Positions 1 to 8,561 of a stretch of 64,000 nt of DNA are shown piece after piece. Below the pieces are notes generated by a model. The model was given only the letters and a program-made list of their open reading frames with translations. It did no database searches and was not told where the DNA came from. Origin of the DNA: Pseudomonas sp. NFR16 (lineage in GTDB: Bacteria > Pseudomonadota > Gammaproteobacteria > Pseudomonadales > Pseudomonadaceae); NCBI RefSeq assembly GCF_900108875.1, contig NZ_FNYJ01000001.1:434001-498000 (forward strand), given 5' to 3'. Both the position numbers and the translations under genes were made by a program. Numbering within the stretch: position 1 is the first letter of the stretch; each line of letters starts with the position of its first letter.

Positions 1-1
1 C

Positions 2-664
2 AAGCGTCGTGAGCGCCAGAGCGGCACCAGACAGTACGAACGGCAAAGTGCGCAGGGCCAGTTCCAGGAAGTCAACGAAGGTGGGATCAAGCTGCTGGTC
101 AACCTCACCGATTATCTGGATACCGGGCTGTTTCTCGATCATCGCCCGATGCGCATGCGCATCCAGCGGGAAGCGGCGGGCAAGCGTTTTCTGAACCTGT
201 TCTGCTACACAGCAACCGCCAGCGTGCATGCCGCCAAGGGAGGCGCACGCAGCACCACCAGCGTCGATCTGTCGAAAACTTACCTGGACTGGGCGCGGCG
301 CAACCTGTCGCTCAACGGTTTCTCCGACAAGAACCGTCTGGAGCAGGGCGACGTGATGGCGTGGCTCGAGACCAGCCGCGACGAGTACGACCTGATCTTC
401 ATCGACCCGCCGACCTTTTCCAACTCCAAGCGCATGGAGGGCGTGTTCGACGTGCAGCGCGATCAGGTGCAGTTGATCGATCTGGCGATGGCGCGACTGG
501 CGAGCGGTGGCGTGCTGTATTTCTCCAACAACTTCCGCAAGTTCCAGCTCGAAGAGAACCTCACCGAGCGCTATGCCGTGGAGGAGATCACTTCGCAGAC
601 CATCGATCCGGATTTCGCGCGCAACGGCAAGATCCACCGCGCGTGGAAGATCACTGCACGCTGA
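2..664 (+). CDS. rlmL: 23S rRNA methyltransferase RlmL (RlmKL), C-terminal part
   Basis: This is the 3' end of a gene that begins before the window; the frame is open from base 2. The protein is the C-terminal, RlmK-type half of the fused 23S rRNA methyltransferase RlmKL, which makes m7G2069, while the missing half makes m2G2445. Visible features are the RRERQSGTRQYER lead-in, the SAM-binding start LNLFCYTATASVHAAKGGA, the acidic VDLSKTYLDWARRN ribose contact, and the catalytic-type IDPPTFSNSK motif. The end KIHRAWKI is typical of the family. The first 220 codons here are intact, with no sign of decay. The gene stands apart from the next one by about 100 bp with no clear terminator. Confidence 0.93.
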   Translation, partial: KRRERQSGTRQYERQSAQGQFQEVNEGGIKLLVNLTDYLDTGLFLDHRPMRMRIQREAAGKRFLNLFCYTATASVHAAKGGARSTTSVDLSKTYLDWARRNLSLNGFSDKNRLEQGDVMAWLETSRDEYDLIFIDPPTFSNSKRMEGVFDVQRDQVQLIDLAMARLASGGVLYFSNNFRKFQLEENLTERYAVEEITSQTIDPDFARNGKIHRAWKITAR

Positions 665-823
665 ATCGATTGCGCGGAAAAGATGGTGTCATTGCTGCCT
701 GATGACGCCAGTCTCCGGTGCTGACAGGCGACACGCTGCACTAGGCAAACTAATGGCGAATAGCTATAAGTGAAGCTCGGACACGTGTCGCGGCAACCGC
801 TGTGGCGTCATGAGTTTTTGTAT

Positions 824-2833
824 ATGTCGTCTAACCGGGCAAGCGTCAAGATTCTTGGCTTGATCAGTGAGGACACCTCTTCGTGGGCGGTTGCCGTGCT
901 CGTCTTTTCCGCGGGCGCGTTATTGACGGGGCTGGTGGCGTTGATGAACGTCGAGTTGTACCACCGTCAATTGCAACAGCGCTTCGAACTGCTGGCCAGC
1001 GAGCGCGTCAGTCGGATTCAGGACCGGCTCGACGGGCAGATTCGTCGTCTCGACAGTCTGCGCCGTTTCTTCGTGTATTCCGATGCGGTTTCGCAGGAGG
1101 AATTCGACGGCTTCGCGCGCCCGCTGCTGGTTTTCACCCAGGCCTATTCATGGGCACCACGTATAGATGGCCGCGACCGACAGTCGTTTGAAGAGGCCTT
1201 GCGTGCAGCCGGCCAACCCGACTTTACCGTGCGCGAATTCGACGCTGCCCGAGGGTGGAAGGAGGCAGCGCCGCGCCCGGTCTATTTTCCCGTGCGCTTT
1301 ACCCAAAGCCGCAGCACAGTGGCAGTGCCGTTGGGCTTCGATGTCAATTCCGAGCCGGTGCGCCGGACGACGCTGGATCGGGCACAGCAAACCGGCAGCA
1401 TGGCGGCGACCGCACGCATGGACCTGGTCGGGCTGGAGGCGCAGAACCGCAGCGGCATTCTACTGGTCGCGCCGGTACTGTCGCGGGTTCGTGCCGGAGC
1501 CGATCCGGCAAACCGGCTGCAGGGCTTTCTGCTCGCGGTGATCAGCATGCGCACGATGATGACCGAAGGTCTGCCGTCATCCGATCAGGACAACCTGACC
1601 CTCAGCCTCGTCGACATGACAACGCCACAGACGCCCGAATTCTTGTTCCAGTCCGCCAGTCCCGCCGCGGCCAGTGGTTTGCGACTGAGTCAATGGATGA
1701 GTTTCGCTGGCCGGAGCTACCGGCTGGATATCCGTCCCACACCGGTGTTCATCAACGCTAACCCTTCTTCGACCGACAGCCTGGTGATCCTCGGAGCGCT
1801 GCTCAGTTTCATGCTCAGTGCGTTGCTCTATTCACTGATCAGCCAGCGCCAGCGCGCGCTGCGCATGGTCGAACAAAGCACCGGACAATTGCGACAACGC
1901 GAACTGCAATTGCGCAGGGCACATGGTCAGCTGCGCAACGTGCTCGATGCGGCGACCCAAGTGGCGATCATTGCCACTGACCTGAACGGCCTCATCACGA
2001 CCTTCAATATCGGTGCGGAAAAAATGCTCGGCTACAGCAGTGCGCAGGTCTGCGGCCGTCTGACGTTGCGCCAGTTGCACCTGCCCGGCGAGCTGGCAGA
2101 GCATGTGGATGAACTGAACCTGCGCTACGGACGCGAAGTGAAGACATGCGAAGCGATGCTCGTCGAAGCCTTCGAGGAGCACGGACATCAGACCCACGAC
2201 TGGACGTTCGTGAGGCAGGACGGCTCCCATCTTCAGGTGAACATGCAGGTCAGCCCGGTACTCGATGAACAGGATCAATGGATCGGTTATCTGGCGGTGT
2301 GCCTGGACATCACCGAACGCAAGCGCGTTGAGGAAGAGCTGCGCACGATGTCCGTCACCGACGCGCTGACCGGAGTCTACAACAGGCGCTATTTTCAGGA
2401 GCGGTTGCAGGCTGAACTGCTCCGCGCGGAGCGTCATGGCGGCGTGTTTGCAGTGGTCATGCTGGACATCGATCATTTCAAATGCATCAACGATCAGTTG
2501 GGGCATGCGGTCGGCGACCATGTGCTGCAGGCGATCTGCAGCCGGTTGTGTCACCGTTTGCGCCGCAGTGACGTGTTCTGTCGCCTGGGCGGTGAGGAGT
2601 TCATGGTGTTGTGCCCGGACACCGACAGCGATCAAGCCTATGGCCTGGCCTGTGAATTGTGGGCCGCGTTGCGGTCCAAGCCGGTCGACGGCGTGGGCAG
2701 GGTGACGGCCAGTTTCGGCATTGCCAGTTGGCGCGAAGGCGAGGGCGGTGATGCGTTGCTGCTGCGCGCGGACTCGGGCGTCTATGCAGCGAAGATGGGT
2801 GGGCGGGACCGGGTTGAGCCGGAGCTGGCCTGA
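824..2833 (+). CDS. Membrane diguanylate cyclase (CHASE-PAS-GGDEF)
   Basis: Predicted inner-membrane enzyme making cyclic di-GMP from two GTP. In order it has an N-terminal membrane segment (about residues 18-40), a CHASE-type periplasmic sensor region, a second membrane segment near residues 310-335, a PAS domain (about 370-500, ending in CLDITERKRVEEEL) and a GGDEF domain. The active-site loop is GGEEF at residues 589-593, and the RRSD inhibitory site lies five residues before it, so both catalysis and product feedback look intact. No EAL domain is present. The open frame extends upstream to a GTG at 770, but that codon has no better ribosome site, so I use the ATG at 824. The ligand of the sensor region cannot be told. 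Confidence 0.88.
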   Translation: MSSNRASVKILGLISEDTSSWAVAVLVFSAGALLTGLVALMNVELYHRQLQQRFELLASERVSRIQDRLDGQIRRLDSLRRFFVYSDAVSQEEFDGFARPLLVFTQAYSWAPRIDGRDRQSFEEALRAAGQPDFTVREFDAARGWKEAAPRPVYFPVRFTQSRSTVAVPLGFDVNSEPVRRTTLDRAQQTGSMAATARMDLVGLEAQNRSGILLVAPVLSRVRAGADPANRLQGFLLAVISMRTMMTEGLPSSDQDNLTLSLVDMTTPQTPEFLFQSASPAAASGLRLSQWMSFAGRSYRLDIRPTPVFINANPSSTDSLVILGALLSFMLSALLYSLISQRQRALRMVEQSTGQLRQRELQLRRAHGQLRNVLDAATQVAIIATDLNGLITTFNIGAEKMLGYSSAQVCGRLTLRQLHLPGELAEHVDELNLRYGREVKTCEAMLVEAFEEHGHQTHDWTFVRQDGSHLQVNMQVSPVLDEQDQWIGYLAVCLDITERKRVEEELRTMSVTDALTGVYNRRYFQERLQAELLRAERHGGVFAVVMLDIDHFKCINDQLGHAVGDHVLQAICSRLCHRLRRSDVFCRLGGEEFMVLCPDTDSDQAYGLACELWAALRSKPVDGVGRVTASFGIASWREGEGGDALLLRADSGVYAAKMGGRDRVEPELA

Positions 2834-2862
2834 CGTCCCGGGCAGAGTGTTGATCCGCCAAG

Positions 2863-2889
2863 GGAGGCTGCCCGAGGGCGGCAGCCTCC
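2863..2889. terminator. Hairpin between convergent genes
   Basis: A perfect 9-bp stem (GGAGGCTGC / GCAGCCTCC) with a GC-rich loop lies between the ends of the diguanylate cyclase gene and the leftward paoC-like gene. There is no U-tract on either side, so it may slow or end transcription in both directions only weakly, or protect 3' ends. Confidence 0.4.
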
Positions 2890-2938
2890 TGTCCGGCGTC
2901 AGTCGTTGATCCTGATCCTTCTGCGCAACAACGCGCGG

Positions 2939-5170
2939 TCAGGCACTCATCGTGGGCGGCAGATCCATCAGTTTGTCGAGGGTGATCGGCAGGTCGCGGA
3001 TGCGTTTGCCGGTCGCATGGGACACCGCGTTGGCGACGGCGGCCGCCAGCCCGGTGATGCCGATTTCACCGATACCCCGAGCACCGAACTCGTTGAGTTC
3101 GTAATCCGGATAATCGAGCAGAATCACATCGATTTCAGGCTGGTCGGCATGCACTGGCACCACGTATTCGGCGTAATTGTTATTGACCGGCATGCCGTCG
3201 CGCTCGTCGAAATCGGTGGCTTCGAACAGCGCCATGCCGACGCCCATGACAATTGCCCCCTCGACCTGATTAAGCGAGGTTTTGTGGTTGATCACCTTGC
3301 CGACGTCGATGGCGCTGACCACCCGCGCGACCCGCAGCCGGGAAATGCCCGGGTCCCAGCGCACCTCGACGAAGTGCACGCCAAACGACCGGAAGGAGTG
3401 TTTGCTGGTGTCGTTCATGCCGGTTATGGCTTCACCGAAGGCGCTGGACTGTTTCTGCGCTTTGAGCACATCGGCGATGGCGAATGACTTCTCGCCACTT
3501 TTGATCTGCCCTTGCTCGAAACTCACCTGATCGGGCTTGCTGCCGGCGAACACGCCTTTGGGTGCCGTGGAGAAGGCTTTCAGCTGGTCGATGGCCTGGC
3601 GTGTGGCTTCAGCGATCGCGGGCAGTACGCTTGCCGTTGCCCAGGATCCGCCGGACACCGGCGCAGGCGGAAAAGACGAGTTGCCCAGTTCGACTTCGAT
3701 CTTGTCCAGGGCAATCCCGGTGAGGCTGCTGACCACCTGCGCGATGATCGTGTACGTGCCGGTGCCGATGTCCTGAACGCCGCAGATGGCGTAGGCCGTT
3801 CCGTCGGCGCGCAATAGCACCTGCGCCTCGGCCGGCGTGCGGTAAGCGTCCCAGTTACAGGCCGCCATGCCGTATCCGATGATCTCGGTGCCATCCTTCA
3901 TCGAACCGGGCCTGGGATCGCGTCGACTCCAGCCGAAGCGTTCGGCGGCCTTGTCGATGCACTCCTGCAGGTGATTGCTCGACCATGGCAGGTTCTGGCT
4001 CTCGTCGTGCTCGGAGACATTGAGCTTGCGGAACGCCAGCGGGTCCATGCCAATCTTGTCGGCCATTTCATCCATTGCCGATTCCAGTGCGAACAGCCCG
4101 GGCGCGGCACCTGGAGCGCGCATCGACGTAGGCGTGCCGCGGTTGACCTCAATGGTCTTGTGCGTGACCAGCACGTTGGCGCAGCTGTAGAGACTCTTGG
4201 TCGAGGTGCCGCAGTTTTCCTTGTAAGGATCGGTGAACGACGTCGTGTTGATCGACTCGTGCCGTACCGAGACCAGCTTGCCCTTGTCGTCGGTGGCCAG
4301 GCGCATGCGCTGCCGGGTTTCCGGCCGGTGCCCGGTGGTGGTGAACATCTGTGCACGGGGCACCACCACTTGCACGGGTCGGTCGAGGACTTTGGCGGCG
4401 CCGCAGGCCGCAACCGAGTGCGGCCAGATCCACAGTTTGCTGCCGAAACCCGAGCCAATGAACGGCGCGCGCACTTCGACTTTCTCCGGCATCAGGCCGA
4501 AAATCTTCGCCAGCGAATTGCGATGCGCAACCACCCCTTGGGACGCTTCGTAAACGATCAGTTTGCCGTTGTCCCACTGCGCCACGGTGGCGTGCATTTC
4601 CATCGGATTGTGGGTTTCCACCGGCGTCGAGTACGTGGCGTCGATGCTGTGCGCGGCGCTGTCGAAGGCTGCACCGGCATCGCCCCGGCTGTGGTTCGGG
4701 CTGCCGTCTTGCAACTGGCCGGCTTTGAGGCCCTGCTCAAGATTGGCGACGGCGGAGGCCTTGCTGTAGCTGACCTTGATCTTGTACGCCGCCGCCCGGG
4801 CGTGCTCGAACGTGTCAGCGACGACCAGCGCAACGAATTGCCCGGCGTAGTAAACCGTGTCGTCTTCGAAGGGCAGACGGCTTTCGTCGGACTTGGCGGC
4901 CTTCAGAATCTGCGCGAACGACATCGGCAGGGCCGAGTTGTGGTACAGCGAAGGGAAGTTGCCGTGGTGGAAAATCTCCAGCACGCCCGGCGATTTGCGC
5001 GCCGCGTCCAGATCCAGTGCGCTGATCTTGCCACTGGCGACGGTGCTGAACACGCCGTAGCCGTAAGCCATGTTCTTCAGATGATGGTCGGAGGCGTACA
5101 TCGCCGTGCCGGTGACTTTGCGTCGCCCGTCGATACGGCGAGGGGCCGATCCTATCATTGCGTCAGTCAT
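2939..5170 (-). CDS. paoC: Aldehyde oxidoreductase, molybdenum-binding subunit (PaoC-like)
   Basis: Large molybdopterin-binding subunit of a xanthine-oxidase-family enzyme, closest by motif and gene order to the periplasmic aldehyde oxidoreductase PaoABC, which oxidises aromatic and other aldehydes to acids. The N-terminus has IDGRRKVTGTAMYASD, the usual start of the family. The molybdenum-site segments include GSGFGSKLW, RAPGAAPG and, near the C-terminus, GARGIGEIGITG with the catalytic Glu. Length (743 residues) fits PaoC. The frame opens at 5185, but GGAG placed nine bases before the ATG at 5170 favours that start. It is the last gene of the unit, 30 bp after the FAD subunit. Substrate is inferred only from family. 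Confidence 0.88.
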   Translation of the reverse strand: MTDAMIGSAPRRIDGRRKVTGTAMYASDHHLKNMAYGYGVFSTVASGKISALDLDAARKSPGVLEIFHHGNFPSLYHNSALPMSFAQILKAAKSDESRLPFEDDTVYYAGQFVALVVADTFEHARAAAYKIKVSYSKASAVANLEQGLKAGQLQDGSPNHSRGDAGAAFDSAAHSIDATYSTPVETHNPMEMHATVAQWDNGKLIVYEASQGVVAHRNSLAKIFGLMPEKVEVRAPFIGSGFGSKLWIWPHSVAACGAAKVLDRPVQVVVPRAQMFTTTGHRPETRQRMRLATDDKGKLVSVRHESINTTSFTDPYKENCGTSTKSLYSCANVLVTHKTIEVNRGTPTSMRAPGAAPGLFALESAMDEMADKIGMDPLAFRKLNVSEHDESQNLPWSSNHLQECIDKAAERFGWSRRDPRPGSMKDGTEIIGYGMAACNWDAYRTPAEAQVLLRADGTAYAICGVQDIGTGTYTIIAQVVSSLTGIALDKIEVELGNSSFPPAPVSGGSWATASVLPAIAEATRQAIDQLKAFSTAPKGVFAGSKPDQVSFEQGQIKSGEKSFAIADVLKAQKQSSAFGEAITGMNDTSKHSFRSFGVHFVEVRWDPGISRLRVARVVSAIDVGKVINHKTSLNQVEGAIVMGVGMALFEATDFDERDGMPVNNNYAEYVVPVHADQPEIDVILLDYPDYELNEFGARGIGEIGITGLAAAVANAVSHATGKRIRDLPITLDKLMDLPPTMSA

Positions 5171-5200
5171 GTGCGGATGCTCCATTCATAGGGCGGGCAA

Positions 5201-6184
5201 TCAAGCGGTCAGGCTGCCGAGATTGCGCACGATAGCCTGCTGCCCCAGCGCAATCTTGTAAGCGTTGTGACGGTAAGGGCGGGCGCCTTGCATTGCGATG
5301 GCGGCGGCCTTTTCCATGTTCTGCGGCGTCAGGGTCGCGCCTTTGAGCGCACGCTCGGCTTCCTGCGCGCGCCAAGGGCGGGTGCCGACGCCGCCCAGTG
5401 CGATCCTCGCGTCACGCACGGTGTCACCGTCCATGACCAGAATCACCGCGCTGGACGCCAATGCGAACTGGTACGAAGCCCGGTCACGCAATTTCAGATA
5501 CCCCGACTTGCTGCCCGCCAGCGGCGCATCGAGCACCACATGGGTGATCAACTCATCGTCTTGCAGGGCGTGCTCTTTCCAGGGCGTGGAACCGGGCAGC
5601 AGATGAAAATCGAGGAAGTCGATGCTGCGCTTGCCCTTGGGACCCTGCACCTCGACTCGGGCGCCGATTGCCGCCATGGCCACGCACATGTCCGAAGGGT
5701 GGGTGGCGATGCACTGATCGCTGGTCCCGAGCACGGCGTGCACGCTGCGGTTATGGCCGTCGATGGCTGCGCACCCCGAGCCAGGCTCGCGCTTGTTGCA
5801 GGCCGAATGACCGTCGCGGAAATAGTTGCACCTCACCCGTTGCATGACGTTGCCGGCGGTGGTCGCCTTATTGCGCAGCTGCGTGGTCGCGCCGGACAGC
5901 AGCGCCTGCGACAGCACTGGGTAGTGCTCGACGATGTGCGGGTGATGGGCCAGGGTGCTGTTGGTCACCAGCGCGCCGATGCGCACGCTGCCATCTTTCT
6001 GCACCTCGATCTGCTTGAGGGACAGATGATTGACGTCGATCACCTGATCGGCGGGCATCACGTCCAGCTTCACCAGATCGAGGAGGGTGGTGCCACCGGC
6101 GAGAAAGAAGGCGGTCTGGCTTTTGGCGTGGGTGGCGACCGCCTGTTCGACGCTGCCGGCGCGTACGTAATCGAGGGCTCTCAT
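5201..6184 (-). CDS. paoB: Aldehyde oxidoreductase, FAD-binding subunit (PaoB-like)
   Basis: Medium subunit that carries FAD and passes electrons from the molybdenum and iron-sulfur centres to the acceptor. FAD contacts are seen in AGGTTLLDLVKLDVM near residue 30 and TAGNVMQRVRC near residue 110. The insertion RCNYFRDGHSACNK...GSGCAA carries extra cysteines, as in PaoB, where they hold an additional [4Fe-4S] cluster; this separates it from ordinary xanthine dehydrogenase FAD subunits. The ATG overlaps the stop codon of the upstream [2Fe-2S] subunit gene by one base, indicating translational coupling. 327 residues, normal for the family. Confidence 0.88.
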   Translation of the reverse strand: MRALDYVRAGSVEQAVATHAKSQTAFFLAGGTTLLDLVKLDVMPADQVIDVNHLSLKQIEVQKDGSVRIGALVTNSTLAHHPHIVEHYPVLSQALLSGATTQLRNKATTAGNVMQRVRCNYFRDGHSACNKREPGSGCAAIDGHNRSVHAVLGTSDQCIATHPSDMCVAMAAIGARVEVQGPKGKRSIDFLDFHLLPGSTPWKEHALQDDELITHVVLDAPLAGSKSGYLKLRDRASYQFALASSAVILVMDGDTVRDARIALGGVGTRPWRAQEAERALKGATLTPQNMEKAAAIAMQGARPYRHNAYKIALGQQAIVRNLGSLTA

Positions 6185-6846
6185 CAGGTCACCTCCTGCA
6201 ACTTGATCCGCGCGCTTTGAATTGCGCTGAGGATGTTCTTGTACGCGCCGCAGCGGCAGATGTTGCCGCTCATGGCTTCGCGGACGCTGTGATCATCGCT
6301 GCCGATGTTCTTGTCCTGCAACATCGCGACGGCGCTCATGATCTGGCCCGAGGTGCAATACCCGCATTGATACGCGTCGTGTTCCCAGAAGGCTTCCTGC
6401 ACAGGGTGCAGCTTGCCGTTGCTGGCCAGGCCTTCGATGGTGGTGATTTCATCGCCTTCGTGCATCGCGGCCAGTGACAGGCACGAATTGATCGAAGTGC
6501 CGTTGACGTGCACGGTGCACGCGCCGCACTGGCCGTGGTCGCAGCCCTTTTTGGTGCCGGTGAGTTGCAAGCGGTCACGCAATACGTCGAGCAAGGCGGC
6601 ATTGGCCGGAAGGTTCAAGGTGTGCGTCTGGCCATTGACCTTGAGGGTCATGCGCCGCTCGTCTTTGGCCGGTGGGGCGGTGTCATCGGGGACGGCGGCC
6701 TGGGCCTCCAGGGCCTGGGTCCACATTGGAGCGGTGGCGGCGGCAAGGCCGGATACCCCGATCGATTTCAGGAAGTTTCGGCGCGAAGGCGCGGTGAAGG
6801 ACTTGAGGTCCGATTCTGTTTCTTTTTTATCAGGCTGATCGGTCAT
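6184..6846 (-). CDS. paoA: Aldehyde oxidoreductase, [2Fe-2S] subunit with Tat signal (PaoA-like)
   Basis: Small iron-sulfur subunit. It starts with a twin-arginine export signal (SRRNFLK at residues 21-27, followed by a hydrophobic stretch), so the assembled enzyme should be periplasmic. The plant-type ferredoxin domain has the cysteine set CDHGQCGAC, and the C-terminal helical domain has CGYCTSGQ and CRCGAY. The open frame runs to 6948, but the start at 6846 is preceded by GAGGAA at good spacing and makes the signal peptide normal. First gene of a three-gene operon; no PaoD/XdhC-like maturation gene is adjacent. Confidence 0.9.
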   Translation of the reverse strand: MTDQPDKKETESDLKSFTAPSRRNFLKSIGVSGLAAATAPMWTQALEAQAAVPDDTAPPAKDERRMTLKVNGQTHTLNLPANAALLDVLRDRLQLTGTKKGCDHGQCGACTVHVNGTSINSCLSLAAMHEGDEITTIEGLASNGKLHPVQEAFWEHDAYQCGYCTSGQIMSAVAMLQDKNIGSDDHSVREAMSGNICRCGAYKNILSAIQSARIKLQEVT

Positions 6847-7202
6847 GGACGGGTTCCTCGTCAACATTGAACCAGGTCTGCGCGCCGACGGTGGGCAGTG
6901 CGCAGTCACGAACGGCAGTGGATGCTTCAAGCCGCCAACGATAACCAATCGACGGGCTGAGCATTCTTTTGAATATCTACATACACTTTCGAATTATTTT
7001 CATTAATGCGCGTGGTGGCTGTGGGCAGCGGTCGCACATGAATGTGTCGCGTCAGGAAGAACGGGGCCTGTGGGGCAGGGCCGCAGGTGTGTGACCTGCG
7101 CCTGCGCGATTGGTTGCGGGTTTTTTCGCCTGGTGCAGAACACAGAATGTTACGAAGGGACCGGGTCAGCGCGCAGTCGGCGCCGGCCCGGTGACTCGTC
7201 GA
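6847..7202. other. Intergenic region between paoA and the alcohol dehydrogenase gene
   Basis: 356 bp without a credible gene. It should hold the promoter of the leftward paoABC operon in its left, AT-richer part (about 6955-7010). Near its right end an imperfect inverted repeat ACCGGG...CCCGGT (about 7160-7193) lies just after the stop of the dehydrogenase gene and may help end its transcript, but no U-tract follows. The few short open frames have no ribosome-binding site. Confidence 0.4.
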
Positions 7203-8267
7203 TCAGGCGGCTGAAGCTTCTTCCTTGAGCGTGGCCATGTCGATGACGAAACGGTACTTCACATCGCTTTTGAGCATGCGCTCGTAGGCTTCGTTGATGT
7301 CCTTCATCTTGATCATCTCGATGTCGGAGACGATGCCGTGGCGAGCACAGAAATCCAGCATCTCCTGTGTTTCCTGAATCCCGCCGATGAGCGACCCCGC
7401 CAGACTGCGGCGCTTGAAGATCAAGTTGAACACCGATGGCGACGGGTGCGGATGCTCCGGAACACCGACCAGGGTCATGGTGCCATCGCGCTTGAGCAGG
7501 CTGAGGAACGCGTCCAGGTCGTGGGGCGCTGCAACGGTGTTGAGGATGAAGTCCAGGCTGTTGACCTGAGTGGCCATTTCGTCAGGGTTCTTCGACACGA
7601 TCACTTCATCGGCGCCCAACCGCAGGCCGTCTTCACGTTTGTTCGGCGAGGTGGTGAACAGCACCACGTGAGCGCCCATCGCGTGGGCGATCTTGACCGC
7701 CATGTGGCCCAGACCGCCGAGGCCGACCACGCCGACTTTCTGGCCGGGACCGACCTTCCAGTGATGCAGCGGCGAGTATGTGGTGATGCCCGCGCAAAGC
7801 AGCGGCGCAACGGCGGCGAGATTGTCGCTGTGGGAAATCTTGAGAACGAACTTCTCTTTTACCACGATCTTGTCAGAGTAACCGCCAAAGGTATTTTCGC
7901 CACCAAAGACCGGCCCGTTGTAAGTGCCGGTGAACCCGCGTTCACAGTACTGCTCGTCACCCTCGGCGCAGGACGCGCACTGCTGACAGCTGTCGACTAT
8001 GCAGCCGACACCGGCGAGATCACCGACCTTGAAGTTCTTCACGTTGGCACCGACTGCCGTGACTTTGCCGACGATCTCGTGGCCCGGCACCGAAGGGTAC
8101 AACGTATTGTTCCATTCATTGCGCGCCGTGTGCAGGTCCGAGTGACAGACGCCGCAGAACAGGATATCGATCTGTACGTCGTCGGCGCCCGGATCGCGGC
8201 GCTCGAACTGGAACGGCGCGAGTCGGTCGGTCGGTTTCTGCGCGGCGTAGCTGTAAGTCTTGATCAT
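7203..8267 (-). CDS. Zinc-dependent NAD(P) alcohol dehydrogenase, YahK/cinnamyl type
   Basis: Medium-chain dehydrogenase/reductase that interconverts aldehydes and alcohols. Catalytic zinc ligands appear in GVCHSDLH and GHEIVG. The four structural zinc cysteines are in DSCQQCASCAEGDEQYC. The cofactor fold is marked by GVVGLGGLGHMAVKIA. The C-terminus LIGGIQETQEMLDFCARHGI is typical of the YahK/CAD subgroup, usually NADPH-dependent with broad aldehyde range. The open frame starts at 8402, but homologous proteins begin MIKTYSYAAQ, so the ATG at 8267 is used (GGAG upstream, slightly long spacing). 354 residues. It stands alone, divergent from the GGDEF-EAL gene. A role in detoxifying the same aldehydes as PaoABC is only a guess from position. 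Confidence 0.88.
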   Translation of the reverse strand: MIKTYSYAAQKPTDRLAPFQFERRDPGADDVQIDILFCGVCHSDLHTARNEWNNTLYPSVPGHEIVGKVTAVGANVKNFKVGDLAGVGCIVDSCQQCASCAEGDEQYCERGFTGTYNGPVFGGENTFGGYSDKIVVKEKFVLKISHSDNLAAVAPLLCAGITTYSPLHHWKVGPGQKVGVVGLGGLGHMAVKIAHAMGAHVVLFTTSPNKREDGLRLGADEVIVSKNPDEMATQVNSLDFILNTVAAPHDLDAFLSLLKRDGTMTLVGVPEHPHPSPSVFNLIFKRRSLAGSLIGGIQETQEMLDFCARHGIVSDIEMIKMKDINEAYERMLKSDVKYRFVIDMATLKEEASAA

Positions 8268-8561
8268 TTTCCGATCATCTCCAGTGTCAAAAGGGAACGT
8301 GGACGCGCTATGAAAGACAGGCGAGGGCAGGCAAAAGTCAGTACTGAATGGAAAACCTGCGATGCCGGTCGGTCTGACAAAAGTGCCTGTGGTTTCTTTC
8401 ATTCCGGGGGCAATCTGCCGATAACGGACAGACAGTCACGTGAAATGTCGTGAAATCCCGTTTTTTCGTCGTTAATAGGCAGTTAAAACGAATATGGCGC
8501 TTGCAACCATCTGTCAGACCCCATGAAGATAGCCCAGTCTCACGCTGGCAATGGAGCGCCT

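Noticed and set aside
3971..5191. 406-codon open frame on the plus strand
   Set aside because: Lies wholly opposite the paoC-like gene, Arg/Gly/Val-rich with no family motifs; a by-product of high GC.
7020..7100. 18-codon frame starting ATGAATGTG
   Set aside because: No ribosome-binding site, no hydrophobic segment, and position in a long promoter region.
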